Positions 38,539 through 48,453 are shown, counted from the stretch's first letter. The stretch: 64,000 bases of DNA from Psychrobium sp. MM17-31 (GCF_022347785.1 NZ_JAKRGA010000003.1:372001-436000), one strand, 5' to 3'. Numbers and translations: made by a program. Notes: a model not told the origin generated them from the letters alone.

Positions 38539-40959
38539 GTGTTTACTTTACTCTTCATAGTCGCAGTACTTGCTTGCTTGGGAACCCTTGCATATAAGCG
38601 CGCGTCTTTAATTACCTTCACCGGTGCAATTGGTATTGCACTTCTTATCCTCTCTATGGCGACACATGTTTCAACACTTGTGTGGTTATTGTTTATCGTT
38701 ATCGCTGTACCGTTAAACGTAACATCGTTTAGACAACAATATATCAGTGTGCATCTGCTTAAGCTTTACCGCTCAATCATGCCTGAGATGTCTCGTACCG
38801 AAAAAGAAGCTATCGATGCAGGTACAACTTGGTGGGAAGCCGACTTATTTAAAGGCGCACCAGATTGGAAAAAAATGCACAACTACCCTGCACCGCGATT
38901 AAGCGCGCAAGAACAAGCATTCTTAGACGGCCCAGTAGAAGTAGCCTGTGCTATGGCAAACGAGCACGAGATTTGTCATGAAAAAGCAGACTTGCCACAG
39001 GAATTATGGCAATACCTAAAAGACAACGGTTTCTTTGCGATGATTATCAAAAAGAAATATGGCGGTCTTGAATTTTCTGCTTACGCGCAATCACGTGTTT
39101 TACAAAAATTATCAGGTGTAAGTTCGGTATTAGCGTCAACTGTTGGTGTTCCTAACTCGTTAGGTCCTGGAGAGTTATTGCAGCATTATGGTACGCAAGA
39201 GCAAAAAGATCACTACTTACCGCGTTTAGCGTCAGGTGATGAGATCCCATGTTTTGCATTAACTAGCCCAGAAGCTGGTTCGGATGCTGGTGCGATCCCA
39301 GATCGCGGTTACGTATGTAAAGGCGAATGGAATGGCGAAGAAGTACTGGGTATGCGAATTACTTGGAACAAGCGCTACATTACGCTAGCACCAGTAGCTA
39401 CAGTGCTTGGTCTTGCTTTTAAACTAGAAGATCCAGAGGGGTTACTTGGTGATGAGAAAGATTTAGGCATCACTTGTGCCCTTATTCCGACAGATATTGA
39501 AGGCGTAGAAACAGGCCGTCGTCACTTCCCATTAAACGTGATGTTCCAAAATGGTCCGACGCGCGGTAACGACGTATTCTTCCCACTTGATTTCATTATC
39601 GGCGGCCCGAAAATGGCTGGTCGTGGCTGGCAGATGCTGGTTGAGTGTCTATCGGTTGGTCGTGGTATTACCCTGCCGTCAAACAGTGCCGGTGGCGTTA
39701 AAACCCTAGCACTTGCTACAGGTGCATACTCACGCATTCGTCGTCAGTTTAAGGTTCCAATCGGTAAGATGGAAGGAATTGAAGAGCCATTAGCACGTAT
39801 CGGTGGTAACGCTTACCTAATGGACGCCGTAACAACAATGACGACAGGTGCTATCGATTTAGGTGAAAAACCGTCAGTGATTTCAGCTATCGTGAAATAT
39901 CACCTAACCGACCGCATGCAACGCTGTGTAATTGACTCTATGGATATCCACGGTGGTAGTGGTATCTGTTTGGGTCCTAACAACTACGTTGGTCGTGGTT
40001 ACCAAGGCGCACCAATTGCTATCACTGTAGAAGGCGCAAACATTCTTACCCGTTCATTGATCGTATACGGTCAAGGTGCTATTCGCTGTCATCCATACGT
40101 ATTAGCTGAGTTAGATGCGGCAAATCAATCTGATGAGCGCGTTGCATTAGAAGATTTTGATAAAGCGGTTTTTGGTCATATTGGTTTTGCTATCAGTAAC
40201 TTCTGTCGCAGCTTATGGTTAGGTTTAACCAACAGCCGCTTTTCAGCATCGCCATTTAATGACGAAACCAAGCGCTACTATCAGCACATGAACCGCTTCT
40301 CTGCAAACTTAGCGTTCTTATCTGATATTGCTATGGCTTGTTTAGGCGGCGATCTTAAACGTAAAGAGCGTATTTCAGCACGTTTAGGTGATATTTTAAG
40401 TCAGTTGTACTTAACAAGCGCTACGTTAAAACGTTTTGATGATGAAGGTCGTCAGCAAGCCGATTTAGCATTTGTTCACTGGGCAGCACGTGATTCACTA
40501 TTTAAGGCACAAACCTCGTTAGATGAATTACTACGCAACTTCCCTATCAAATGGGTTGGCAAAATCTTACGCTACGTAATGTACCCTACTGGTATTACGC
40601 TAGTTGCACCATACGATGAGTTAGATCACGAGATTTCTAAGATCTTACAAACGCCAAATATGACGCGTGATCGCATTGGTCAAGGCCAATACTGGAAACC
40701 AACAGAGCACAACGTGGTTGGTATTCAAGAGCAAACATTACGTGATGTGATTGATGCAGAGGGCATTATCGCTAAAATCAGTAAGGCAACAGGCACCAAA
40801 GAGCAGCTTATTTTCTTAGATAAGTTAGCGGAGAAAGCCTTAGCCGATGGTCACATTAGTGAAGATGAAGCTGAGCACTTACGCAAGACAGAAATCGGCC
40901 GCTTAAAATCAATTAACGTTGATGATTTTGACCCACAAGATTTAGTAGTTAAGTCGTAA
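38539..40959 (+). CDS. fadE: Acyl-CoA dehydrogenase FadE
   Basis: An 806-residue FadE-type enzyme (E. coli 814) that carries out the first step of fatty acid beta-oxidation with FAD. The N-terminal 60-65 residues have two hydrophobic helices, suggesting membrane association. The dehydrogenase core spans about residues 100-550, with [20 protein letters not shown] and [18 protein letters not shown]. The C-terminal 200-250 residues match the DUF1974 extension of FadE. GTG start with AAAGGAG about seven bases upstream. A FadR-like box precedes it and a strong terminator follows. Confidence 0.95.
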   Translation: MFTLLFIVAVLACLGTLAYKRASLITFTGAIGIALLILSMATHVSTLVWLLFIVIAVPLNVTSFRQQYISVHLLKLYRSIMPEMSRTEKEAIDAGTTWWEADLFKGAPDWKKMHNYPAPRLSAQEQAFLDGPVEVACAMANEHEICHEKADLPQELWQYLKDNGFFAMIIKKKYGGLEFSAYAQSRVLQKLSGVSSVLASTVGVPNSLGPGELLQHYGTQEQKDHYLPRLASGDEIPCFALTSPEAGSDAGAIPDRGYVCKGEWNGEEVLGMRITWNKRYITLAPVATVLGLAFKLEDPEGLLGDEKDLGITCALIPTDIEGVETGRRHFPLNVMFQNGPTRGNDVFFPLDFIIGGPKMAGRGWQMLVECLSVGRGITLPSNSAGGVKTLALATGAYSRIRRQFKVPIGKMEGIEEPLARIGGNAYLMDAVTTMTTGAIDLGEKPSVISAIVKYHLTDRMQRCVIDSMDIHGGSGICLGPNNYVGRGYQGAPIAITVEGANILTRSLIVYGQGAIRCHPYVLAELDAANQSDERVALEDFDKAVFGHIGFAISNFCRSLWLGLTNSRFSASPFNDETKRYYQHMNRFSANLAFLSDIAMACLGGDLKRKERISARLGDILSQLYLTSATLKRFDDEGRQQADLAFVHWAARDSLFKAQTSLDELLRNFPIKWVGKILRYVMYPTGITLVAPYDELDHEISKILQTPNMTRDRIGQGQYWKPTEHNVVGIQEQTLRDVIDAEGIIAKISKATGTKEQLIFLDKLAEKALADGHISEDEAEHLRKTEIGRLKSINVDDFDPQDLVVKS

Positions 40960-40977
40960 GACACACTAAACGCTATT

Positions 40978-41005
40978 AAGGCCAGTCAATTGACTGGCCT
41001 TTTTT
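40978..41005 (+). terminator. Terminator after fadE
   Basis: AAGGCCAGTCAA and its exact complement form a 24-bp palindrome (40978-41001) followed by four T. It lies 18 bp after the fadE stop. Confidence 0.92.
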
Positions 41006-41451
41006 ATGCCTGCATGTTTGACCCGAAAAATCACAACACGAATTAACAGCACTCTCGACTCAACGAAACATAAAACCTTTTCCGCCAACCAAATACTATG
41101 TTAAACATGCGTTACTGTGCCAGAAAAGCCAAATAGACGGGCTAACAGCAATATCTCCCTCAAACTAAATACTTGTAACAAAGATGCGCTTATTTTTATT
41201 GTCATACTCTAACTAGTGAAAATTTTGCTAGTAATAAGCTTCTTTACTGCAAATTAAGTCTATCTGTAATCATAGCTCCTTCTAATGTACCCAGTTGAAC
41301 TATCAGGAGTCATAAACTCTGTAAGAGCAACTAAGGCAATATGCCCCCTAAACAAAGGTGACACACAGAAGGACCTACGCTTATGCTAATGAAAAAGCAC
41401 AACATAATTTGATTGGAGATAGTCAAAGCATAAAGGAAGAATTTCAGGCAT
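41006..41451. other. Gene-free stretch between fadE and the tRNA-Asp array
   Basis: About 445 bp with no ORF carrying a convincing ribosome site and no RNA gene I can recognise. A 9-codon ATG frame near 41383 is too short to credit. Two weakly similar strings, GCAATATCTCCCTCAAAC near 41149 and GCAATATGCCCCCTAAAC near 41337, are the only repetition noticed. Confidence 0.5.
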
Positions 41452-41475
41452 AAAAAAAACCAGCACTAAGGCTGG
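41452..41475 (-). terminator. Terminator of the tRNA-Asp operon
   Basis: GCTGG/CCAGC (41471-41475 and 41460-41464) form a short 5-bp stem on the minus strand, followed by a run of eight U from the A-run at 41452-41459. It sits 30 bp after the last tRNA. Confidence 0.75.
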
Positions 41476-41505
41476 CATTTTTTATAACATCGAATTGTAT
41501 GGTGT

Positions 41506-41582
41506 TGGCGGAGTGGACGGGACTCGAACCCGCGACCCCCGGCGTGACAGGCCGGTATTCTAACCAACTGAACTACCACTCC
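41506..41582 (-). tRNA. tRNA-Asp(GUC), sixth in transcription order
   Basis: A 77-nt minus-strand tRNA with encoded CCA. Acceptor GGAGTGG/CCACTCC, D-loop AGTTGGTTAGAA, anticodon loop CTGTCAC (GTC) and T-loop GGTTCGAGTCC. It is identical in the mature region to the other five copies. Confidence 0.97.
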
Positions 41583-41618
41583 ACATACGTGAACCATAGT
41601 TCGATATTTTTACATGAT

Positions 41619-41695
41619 TGGCGGAGTGGACGGGACTCGAACCCGCGACCCCCGGCGTGACAGGCCGGTATTCTAACCAACTGAACTACCACTCC
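41619..41695 (-). tRNA. tRNA-Asp(GUC), fifth in transcription order
   Basis: The mature region and CCA end are the same as the neighbouring copies. A 36-bp spacer separates it from the next gene downstream. Confidence 0.97.
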
Positions 41696-41736
41696 ACACA
41701 TCGTGTAAGCAAGTTTTTGTAAACACTGATATAGAT

Positions 41737-41813
41737 TGGCGGAGTGGACGGGACTCGAACCCGCGACCCCCGGCGTGACAGGCCGGTATTCTAACCAACT
41801 GAACTACCACTCC
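41737..41813 (-). tRNA. tRNA-Asp(GUC), fourth in transcription order
   Basis: The 77-nt mature sequence is the same, with anticodon GTC. The spacer to the next copy downstream is 41 bp and differs in sequence from the other spacers. Confidence 0.97.
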
Positions 41814-41881
41814 GCATATCGCATAGCGTTTATAACTACTTTTAAAACCATTGAGAATTACAACAAAAACTGAGAAGAAAT

Positions 41882-41958
41882 TGGCGGAGTGGACGGGACT
41901 CGAACCCGCGACCCCCGGCGTGACAGGCCGGTATTCTAACCAACTGAACTACCACTCC
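41882..41958 (-). tRNA. tRNA-Asp(GUC), third in transcription order
   Basis: The 77-nt mature sequence is the same, with anticodon GTC. The 68-bp spacer to the next copy downstream is the longest in the array; no second promoter is evident in it. Confidence 0.97.
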
Positions 41959-42004
41959 GCGAGATGAAACATCTGCTTCGATTACTTCTTATTTTTCATT
42001 GTAT

Positions 42005-42081
42005 TGGCGGAGTGGACGGGACTCGAACCCGCGACCCCCGGCGTGACAGGCCGGTATTCTAACCAACTGAACTACCACTCC
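42005..42081 (-). tRNA. tRNA-Asp(GUC), second in transcription order
   Basis: The 77-nt mature sequence is the same, with anticodon GTC; the spacer downstream is 46 bp. Confidence 0.97.
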
Positions 42082-42109
42082 ACGAAACAATGGGACACTA
42101 CTTTTAAAT

Positions 42110-42186
42110 TGGCGGAGTGGACGGGACTCGAACCCGCGACCCCCGGCGTGACAGGCCGGTATTCTAACCAACTGAACTACCACTCC
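42110..42186 (-). tRNA. tRNA-Asp(GUC), first in transcription order
   Basis: The 77-nt mature sequence is the same, with anticodon GTC; the spacer downstream is 28 bp. It is the promoter-proximal copy of the array. Confidence 0.97.
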
Positions 42187-42229
42187 GCAATCTAGTGAAA
42201 ACAAACTTTGTTAGCTCGTCTCCTTGAGT

Positions 42230-42267
42230 GCGGGGTGGATAATACGTATCCCCCCGAAATGAGTCAA
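42230..42267 (-). promoter_or_regulatory. Strong tRNA promoter with GC-rich discriminator
   Basis: On the minus strand -35 TTGACT (42267-42262) and -10 TATTAT (42244-42239) are exactly 17 bp apart. The bases after the -10 read CCACCCCGC, a GC-rich discriminator of the kind linked to ppGpp/DksA stringent control of stable RNA genes. One promoter seems to serve all six tRNAs. Confidence 0.85.
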
Positions 42268-42341
42268 CCAGTTTTTTAAATAACTTCGATTTTTTCGTTT
42301 AACCGCCGAAAATTACATCAACAAAAGCAAATATTGAGCAA

Positions 42342-43658
42342 CTATTTCTTTTTCTTACTATCTTTGTCTTTTTTATCACCTTTTTCGTCTTTCTTATCGG
42401 CGTCCTTTTTATCTGCTTTTGGCTTTTTAGGCTTCTTCTTACGCAAAAATAGCCACATCAATAAGCCGCCTAATAACAAGATAAGTACATTGACCATAAC
42501 GATGATAATAATCAGTGCTTTTTCTTCTTCCGCTTTTTGCTTTGCCGCCTTGCGGCGCTTTTCCAATTGCTCTCGTTTAAACTGTGCTTTACGGGCTTTG
42601 TCGGCTTCAACTTTCTGTGCTTTTACCTCTTTGGCTGCTGGCACCTCAATCTTCACCTTCATTTGCTCGATGTTATACCTAAACTCGCGCCCGTCGTTGG
42701 TGGTACCAAATACTTCGATATCAATCTTATAGCGACCAGGCTTTTGTACATTCTCAAGACGTAACAAATGAGTTGGCGCCAAATTACTAATACTCAAGTG
42801 CTCTTGCGTATCATCGGGATGGTGAACTATCACCTGAATCGCCATTTGCGACATATCTACTGCTTGCTCATTAGTAATAAAGCGCAGCGCATACTGACCA
42901 TCAATCGCCGCTGACATTAAATCAACTTTCACTGGTTGCGGTCGCAAATAAAGTGGTTGCGAATATTCACGCTCAAAGACTTTATTGCCAGCCCGTACTA
43001 ATAAGGTATAGGGGCCATTGGGCTTGTCGAGATCTAAACGGCCAGTAAAGACACCATCACCGCGGCGTTCATCTAAACCTTGGCCGTCATCGATGTATTG
43101 ACCAATGGTGAAAGTCCCAGCACCAAAATTAGGTGCGGATGTATCACTCGTGCTGCGCAAGAAAACATCGAGCTTAATAAGATCATCTACTCGGCCTAAT
43201 GCCAAGAGTTTATTGTTAAACTCGATACGAGCAGTTAGCTTTACGACTTCGCCAACAAACAGCTCATTTGGAAATTCATTAATTTTTAAGGCTAAAGAAG
43301 TGGCTAATCGGATCTCACTACTCGGCAAGATATCGCCAATAATCTGCCACGGGCCTATCATCGGCTGCTTGATCTCAATCATATCGCCCGCGTTGCCATC
43401 CACCCAATTGACGCCATCAACCTGACGCGTTGCATAAAGCTTACTACCGTCTGGACGTACTAAGATAATTGGCGCAGAGCCCGGTTTACGCTCAATAATA
43501 AACACCAAGGCTTCGACAGCTTGGTCAACGCGAAATCGATTAGACAACAGCTTTATCTTCTGCTGACTCGCATTATCATTGGGATTATAGTTGTTGGCAC
43601 TGGCAGGAAGTGCCAATGACAAGGCGATTACGCCGATTAGAAATAACTGTCGAAACAC
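42342..43658 (-). CDS. Exported single-pass membrane protein with lysine-rich tail (TIGR03503-like)
   Basis: A 438-residue protein. A signal peptide ends near ALPASA (residues 16-21). A periplasmic region of about 320 residues with Ig/VWA-associated-like beta segments follows, then a Lys/Glu/Gln-rich coiled stretch (about 345-380) and one TM helix (about 382-409). The cytoplasmic tail ends in repeated KKxDKK with more than 20 Lys. The layout recalls the gammaproteobacterial TIGR03503 family, of unknown function. GTG start with AAGGA about ten bases upstream. It follows dnaQ with a 30-bp gap and may share its transcript. Confidence 0.75.
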   Translation of the reverse strand: MFRQLFLIGVIALSLALPASANNYNPNDNASQQKIKLLSNRFRVDQAVEALVFIIERKPGSAPIILVRPDGSKLYATRQVDGVNWVDGNAGDMIEIKQPMIGPWQIIGDILPSSEIRLATSLALKINEFPNELFVGEVVKLTARIEFNNKLLALGRVDDLIKLDVFLRSTSDTSAPNFGAGTFTIGQYIDDGQGLDERRGDGVFTGRLDLDKPNGPYTLLVRAGNKVFEREYSQPLYLRPQPVKVDLMSAAIDGQYALRFITNEQAVDMSQMAIQVIVHHPDDTQEHLSISNLAPTHLLRLENVQKPGRYKIDIEVFGTTNDGREFRYNIEQMKVKIEVPAAKEVKAQKVEADKARKAQFKREQLEKRRKAAKQKAEEEKALIIIIVMVNVLILLLGGLLMWLFLRKKKPKKPKADKKDADKKDEKGDKKDKDSKKKK

Positions 43659-43688
43659 CCTAGTATCCTTAATGTAATTATACTTTTA

Positions 43689-44423
43689 CTATTCACCACG
43701 CCATTTACAGCTGCCGCCTTTGTCGACAACAACGTCTAATCGTTCTTGGTGTGCTTGTAGTTCTGCGTCACTTGCTTTAAGCACATTTAATACCAAACCT
43801 GGATCTAAGCGAATAATACCGCCAGCACCCTGCTCTTCACTCTCACCAACATTGGTTAAATTGAGTTTGGTTTGGCCGCCGGTCATCGCCAAATAAACGT
43901 CGGCTAAAATCTCGGCATCGAGTAATGCGCCGTGAAGCGTACGCGATGAGTTATCAATGCCATAACGCTTACACAATGCATCTAGACTGTTACGCTGACC
44001 AGGATGCATATCCTTAGCCATCACTAGCGTATCTAAAATACCGCTCATTTGGTCGGTTTTTGGGATACCGCGATTGAGTAGATCAAACTCATAATCCATA
44101 AAGCTAACGTCGAACGGCGCGTTGTGAATTACGAGCTCGGCATCTTTGATAAAGTCAATGAACTCATCGGCAACCTGATCAAAGGTCGGTTTATCACGTA
44201 GAAAATCATCACTAATTCCGTGAACTTCAAACGCTTCTGGATCAACGAGGCGATTTGGCTGGATGTAAACGTGATAATGGCGTCCTGTTAAACGGCGATT
44301 AATCACTTCAACACAACCAATCTCGATAATTTTATGGTTTAAATAAATGGGGCCACCGGCCTGATTCATACCTGTGGTTTCTGTATCTAGCACCACTTGG
44401 CGGGTGTAACTTGGTGTGCTCAT
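43689..44423 (-). CDS. dnaQ: DNA polymerase III epsilon subunit (proofreading exonuclease)
   Basis: A 244-residue 3'-5' exonuclease of the DEDDh type, part of the Pol III core with alpha and theta. ExoI is VVLDTETTG (catalytic Asp and Glu), ExoII is VIHNAPFDVSFMDYE, and ExoIII is HGALLDAEILADVYL. The C-terminal segment that binds alpha is present. In E. coli dnaQ is divergent from rnhA; here no rnhA lies in the 57-bp gap, and a YafS-like gene comes directly upstream on the same strand. Confidence 0.96.
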   Translation of the reverse strand: MSTPSYTRQVVLDTETTGMNQAGGPIYLNHKIIEIGCVEVINRRLTGRHYHVYIQPNRLVDPEAFEVHGISDDFLRDKPTFDQVADEFIDFIKDAELVIHNAPFDVSFMDYEFDLLNRGIPKTDQMSGILDTLVMAKDMHPGQRNSLDALCKRYGIDNSSRTLHGALLDAEILADVYLAMTGGQTKLNLTNVGESEEQGAGGIIRLDPGLVLNVLKASDAELQAHQERLDVVVDKGGSCKWRGE

Positions 44424-44480
44424 TAATTAACACTTCCTAATTTAAAACGTTATGGCGCTAGTCTATCAAGACGATACGAT

Positions 44481-45239
44481 CTAATCATCTAGTTTCCGCC
44501 CACTGCGGTTACTCGACCCTTGCATAGTTGTCACCGGATTTAAAACTGGCGAGCTTGTAACCCCCCAACGCGGCTTAACAGGCGTTAGCGGCCTGACGAG
44601 TTTTTTGGCCATGATGCAATAAAAGCTGCCAAGTCCCGGAATGTTATGGGATAAAAACGACTGTGCATATTTGGTGTAATGGGGCTTGGTTAACAAGCTC
44701 GAATAAATAAGCTTTTGTGATGCCACCACTTTAAAACCAAGCACGGCTAGCCAATCTTGTACTCGCGCTTGAGAGTATAGGCGTGCGTTGTATGGGTATT
44801 TGTGGCTAAGCTGCGGATTAATACTCATTAGCCCTAACGGGCTAAATGGATTGATACCAATAATTAGCACATGGCCACCAGCGACAGTAACCCGATTAAT
44901 TTCACGTAATAATTGATGGGGGTTATGATGAAAATTAAGGCTAAGCGCTAAAATAGAGGCATCAACACTCGATTCAAGAAATGGTAAACGAGATAAGTCT
45001 GCCACTACGCTCGCGCCGCGCTCTGGTGCAATACCCACTTGATGTTTAATGAGGCAGTTTTCGGTATTGAGCTGATGACTAAGGGCACCAACTTTAAGCA
45101 AATGGTAGCCAAAAATATGAGACAACCACGGGGAAATGGCCTGCTCGATGTTGTCTTTCACCCATTCACCTTGCGCTAACTCTTGCCAATGACTTGGTGC
45201 TAGTACGCGATTGTTACTAAATGCAGGCTTGAAAAACAC
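44481..45239 (-). CDS. SAM-dependent methyltransferase, YafS-like
   Basis: A 252-residue class I methyltransferase of the Methyltransf_11 type. The visible parts are a strand II acidic residue in GASVVADLSRLPF and the post-I/IV region with DASILALSLNFHHNPHQLLREINRVTVAGGHVLIIGINPF. The usual glycine-rich motif I is degenerate (HLLKVGALSHQL), so SAM binding is not certain. The neighbourhood (dnaQ) and size suggest the YafS family, whose substrate is unknown. GTG start, weak ribosome site. Confidence 0.8.
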   Translation of the reverse strand: MFFKPAFSNNRVLAPSHWQELAQGEWVKDNIEQAISPWLSHIFGYHLLKVGALSHQLNTENCLIKHQVGIAPERGASVVADLSRLPFLESSVDASILALSLNFHHNPHQLLREINRVTVAGGHVLIIGINPFSPLGLMSINPQLSHKYPYNARLYSQARVQDWLAVLGFKVVASQKLIYSSLLTKPHYTKYAQSFLSHNIPGLGSFYCIMAKKLVRPLTPVKPRWGVTSSPVLNPVTTMQGSSNRSGRKLDD

Positions 45240-45300
45240 AGGCTAAGTGACTCTTTTTAAAACACAATAGCCTTACAATACGCTAATTTTTAAACAAGTG

Positions 45301-45720
45301 CTACTCACCGTTAAGGGTGAGTACTAGGGTGCGACTGCCGCCACTATCACGATGTTCGCACAGATATATGCCCTGCCATGTACCAAGGTTTAACCTACCT
45401 TTTGATACCGGAATTGACTGACTCGCGCCAATCAGCGTCGATTTGATATGAGCAGGCATATCATCACTGCCTTCATAGGTATGCTCGTAATAAGGTGCGT
45501 TTTCTGGTGCTAGCACGTTGAAATGCTTTTCCATGTCAGTACGCACCGTGTAATCGGCATTTTCATTGAGGGTTAATGACGCCGATGTGTGCTTAATAAA
45601 TACATTGAGCATCCCCACACTTAATTGTCTTAGCTCTGGCAGCACTCGTTCTATTTCATCGGTAATTAAATGAAAACCTCGGCGATGAGGAGCTAGTTTT
45701 ATTTCTCGTTGGATCCACAT
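45301..45720 (-). CDS. yjbQ: YjbQ/UPF0047 family protein
   Basis: A 139-residue protein. The family has weak thiamine-phosphate synthase activity in E. coli, but its true role is unsettled. Signatures are FIKHTSASLTLNENAD, YEHTYEGSDDMPAHIKSTLIG and LGTWQGIYLCEHRDSGGSR with conserved His, Asp and Glu. Start ATG 45720 (MWIQREI) fits homologues such as MWYQKTL; the longer frame to 45759 is ignored. It stands alone. Confidence 0.9.
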   Translation of the reverse strand: MWIQREIKLAPHRRGFHLITDEIERVLPELRQLSVGMLNVFIKHTSASLTLNENADYTVRTDMEKHFNVLAPENAPYYEHTYEGSDDMPAHIKSTLIGASQSIPVSKGRLNLGTWQGIYLCEHRDSGGSRTLVLTLNGE

Positions 45721-45802
45721 AACGTTTATTTGACCATTAGTTTGCGTTGAGTAGAACACATTCGTTCAACATCGTCTATGGGATGAATAATAACTAAAGT
45801 AA

Positions 45803-45834
45803 TAAAAAAGCCCCAACACCAAAGTGTTAGGGCT
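45803..45834 (-). terminator. Terminator of the bkd operon
   Basis: AGCCCCAACAC (45809-45819) and GTGTTAGGGCT (45824-45834) pair with one mismatch around CAAA. The A-run at 45803-45809 becomes a U-run on the minus strand, 25 bp after the bkdB stop. Confidence 0.88.
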
Positions 45835-45860
45835 CTTTCTATGCAGTATTAATCAAACGA

Positions 45861-47429
45861 CTAAGACATCGCCATCATCATTGAACTTGGGTTTTCTAAA
45901 TATGACTTCCATAGATTACAGAAGCGGGCAATAGTACCGCCGTCAATAACGCGGTGATCGCCAGACCAGCTTACGTTCATGATTTGACGGGCAACCACAT
46001 TACCATTGTCATCAAAGCGCGGCAGTTTTTGTACTTTACCTAATGCCACAATAGCCACTTCAGGCTTGTTAATAATTGGCGTTGCAGTAGTGCCACCTAA
46101 GGCGCCAATGTTAGAAATGGTAATGGTGCCGTGTTTCATGTCTTCTTGCGCTAAACGACCTGCACGTGCCGCATCAGTTAAACGAGTTACCTCGTTAGCC
46201 ACATCAACAATCGACAGGTTTTGTACCGATTTTACGTTAGGCACTAATAAGCCAACCTTACTATCTACCGCCATACCAATGTTGTGCTGGCTCATATAGT
46301 GAAGCTCTTCACCGTCAGCTGTTAGCTGACTGTTCAGCACTGGATATTCTTTGATAGCAAGCGATAACGCCTTAATAAAGAACGGCATCATAGTAAGTTT
46401 GATGCCCTGCTCTTTATAAGCGTCTTTCATGCCGCCACGCAGTGCAATAAGCTCAGTCATGTCCACTTCTTCGCTGTAAGTGAAGTGTGGAATAGTGGTT
46501 ACTGAATCAACCATCTGACGTGCCATCGCCGCTTTAATGCCGCGCATTGGCTCAACATTAGATACATGATTGGCAGCAACATCACCCGCAATCGCTGTAG
46601 TGACAGGCGCGCTGGCTTGAGCTGAAACAGATGCCGTTTCTTGTTTGGCAACTGGCGCAGCAGCTTGCGGCGCCAATAAGTCACTCTTTAATACGCGGCC
46701 GTTCTTGCCAGAGCCTTGTACCTGTGTTAAATCGATATTCATTTCACGCGCAACACGGCGCACTGCAGGGCTGGCAATCGCTTTTTTGTTGTTAGTAGTC
46801 TTGTCAACAAGCGTATCAACTGGCGCTGCTGCAACAGCTGGTGCTTGTGTCGCTGCCTGAGGCGCAGTGTTCGCATTATCACTATCAGCTTCACCAGCTA
46901 CGCGATAGCTAAATAATGGCGCGTGTACTTTGGCAATATTACCTTTTTCGCAAAATAGCTCGCTAACCACACCGTTTTCAATCGCGGGGATCTGCACTAA
47001 TGCTTTGTCGGTCATTACGTCACAGATTGGCTGATCTTCAACAATCTCATCGCCTGCCGCTACTAGCCACTCAACCACTTCACATTCAACGATACCTTCA
47101 CCGATATCCGGCAGTAAAAACTCTTTAACAGCCCCACCAGCTAGGTTTTCAGTTGTTGCTACAGGCGCAACTTCTGTTTCCTGTACTTCGCCTTCAGGTT
47201 CAATTTCATATAACGGCGCATGCACTTTAGCGATATCACCTTTAGCGTGATACAAACGAGTAATCACACCATTGTGCATCGACGGAATTTGAACTAATGC
47301 TTTATCTGTCATTACATCGGCTACCGCTTGGTCTTCTTCTACGCGATCGCCTTCTTTTACCAGCCATTCAACGAGTTCACACTCGACAATACCTTCGCCA
47401 ATGTCTGGTAATAAAAAATCTTGTGCCAT
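45861..47429 (-). CDS. bkdB: Branched-chain alpha-keto acid dehydrogenase E2 (dihydrolipoyl acyltransferase)
   Basis: A 522-residue E2 with two lipoyl domains (about 3-78 and 103-177), each with DVMTDKALVQIP carrying the lipoylated Lys43 or Lys142. Then come a flexible Ala/Pro/Gln linker, the E1/E3-binding domain (about 218-252, ASPAVRRVAREMNID), and a catalytic domain ending with SGDHRVIDGGTIARF, which holds the active-site His and Asp. It forms the core of the complex that oxidises 2-keto acids from Val, Leu and Ile to acyl-CoA. Two lipoyl domains are more than many bacterial BkdB proteins have. It follows bkdA2 by 46 bp. Confidence 0.93.
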   Translation of the reverse strand: MAQDFLLPDIGEGIVECELVEWLVKEGDRVEEDQAVADVMTDKALVQIPSMHNGVITRLYHAKGDIAKVHAPLYEIEPEGEVQETEVAPVATTENLAGGAVKEFLLPDIGEGIVECEVVEWLVAAGDEIVEDQPICDVMTDKALVQIPAIENGVVSELFCEKGNIAKVHAPLFSYRVAGEADSDNANTAPQAATQAPAVAAAPVDTLVDKTTNNKKAIASPAVRRVAREMNIDLTQVQGSGKNGRVLKSDLLAPQAAAPVAKQETASVSAQASAPVTTAIAGDVAANHVSNVEPMRGIKAAMARQMVDSVTTIPHFTYSEEVDMTELIALRGGMKDAYKEQGIKLTMMPFFIKALSLAIKEYPVLNSQLTADGEELHYMSQHNIGMAVDSKVGLLVPNVKSVQNLSIVDVANEVTRLTDAARAGRLAQEDMKHGTITISNIGALGGTTATPIINKPEVAIVALGKVQKLPRFDDNGNVVARQIMNVSWSGDHRVIDGGTIARFCNLWKSYLENPSSMMMAMS

Positions 47430-47475
47430 GATAAATCCTCAAATCAGTGGGGGCTTTCAACGACCCCACTACACA

Positions 47476-48453
47476 TTAAAAGTTAACCGATGCCTTGATC
47501 GCTTCGAAAATCTTAAGTTTGTCTGCAACGTACTCTTTCTCCTGCATTAGCGGATAAGGCGTATCTAGGCCACAAACACGGGCAATTGGTGATTCAAGAT
47601 GTAAGAAACAAACATCACTAATAGTTGCTGAAATCTCACCGGCAAAACCGCCAGTAATTGGCGCTTCATGGCTAATAATCAGACGACCTGTTTTGGTCAC
47701 AGATTTTGCAACAGTATCAACATCCCAAGGTGCTAGGGTGCGCAGATCAATCACTTCACAAGAAATACCTTGCTCGCCTGCCATTTGCGCTGCCTGCTCG
47801 ATAATTTCCATTTGCGCGCCCCAACCTAATAAAGTCACGTCCTTACCCTCTGTGACGACCTCAGCTTTACCTAACTCAATTTCATAGCTCTCTTCTGGTA
47901 CTTCACCAACAGATGCACGATAAAGACGTTTTGGCTCGAAGAAAATCACGGGATCTTTGTCGTTAATACACGCGGTTAATAATCCTTTTGCTTGATACGG
48001 ATTACGCGGCACAACCACTTTAATCCCAGGTGTACCTGTAAAATATGCTTCCGGCGACTGCGAGTGGTACAAACCACCAGCAATACCACCACCATAAGGC
48101 GTGCGGATAACTAATGAGCCAACGTTAAACTCATTACCAGAGCGGTAACGGAATTTCGCCGTTTCATTCACAATTTGATCAAAGGCCGGAAAAATGTAAT
48201 CGGCAAATTGGATTTCACAGATAGGTACACTGCCTTGGGCTGCTAGGCCATTGGCAAACCCTAAAATACCTTGCTCAACTAATGGCGTATTAAAACAACG
48301 TGCCTTGCCGTATTTCTCTTGCAAACCACTAGTAGCGCGAAATACGCCGCCAAAATGGCCGACATCTTCACCGAAGCACATCACGCGCTCGTCTTTTTCC
48401 ATCGCATGATCAAGCGCACTGTTAATTGCGTGTAATAAATTCATTTGCGCCAT
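47476..48453 (-). CDS. bkdA2: Branched-chain alpha-keto acid dehydrogenase E1 beta
   Basis: A 325-residue E1 beta subunit of the thiamine-diphosphate-dependent decarboxylase. It shows the transketolase pyrimidine-binding domain with [14 protein letters not shown] and [15 protein letters not shown], and the C-terminal transketolase domain with [12 protein letters not shown]. It pairs with BkdA1 to form the alpha2beta2 E1. The ATG overlaps the bkdA1 stop as TAATG, so the two are translationally coupled. Confidence 0.94.
   Translation of the reverse strand: MAQMNLLHAINSALDHAMEKDERVMCFGEDVGHFGGVFRATSGLQEKYGKARCFNTPLVEQGILGFANGLAAQGSVPICEIQFADYIFPAFDQIVNETAKFRYRSGNEFNVGSLVIRTPYGGGIAGGLYHSQSPEAYFTGTPGIKVVVPRNPYQAKGLLTACINDKDPVIFFEPKRLYRASVGEVPEESYEIELGKAEVVTEGKDVTLLGWGAQMEIIEQAAQMAGEQGISCEVIDLRTLAPWDVDTVAKSVTKTGRLIISHEAPITGGFAGEISATISDVCFLHLESPIARVCGLDTPYPLMQEKEYVADKLKIFEAIKASVNF

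Noticed and set aside
41506-42186. CRISPR-like regular repeats
   Set aside because: The repeats are 77 bp with tRNA structure and the gaps vary from 28 to 68 bp. They are tRNA genes.
41989-42204. ORFs on both strands of the tRNA array giving repeated peptides such as AEWTGLEPATPGVTGRY
   Set aside because: These are translations of tandem tRNA-Asp genes and are a well-known annotation artefact.
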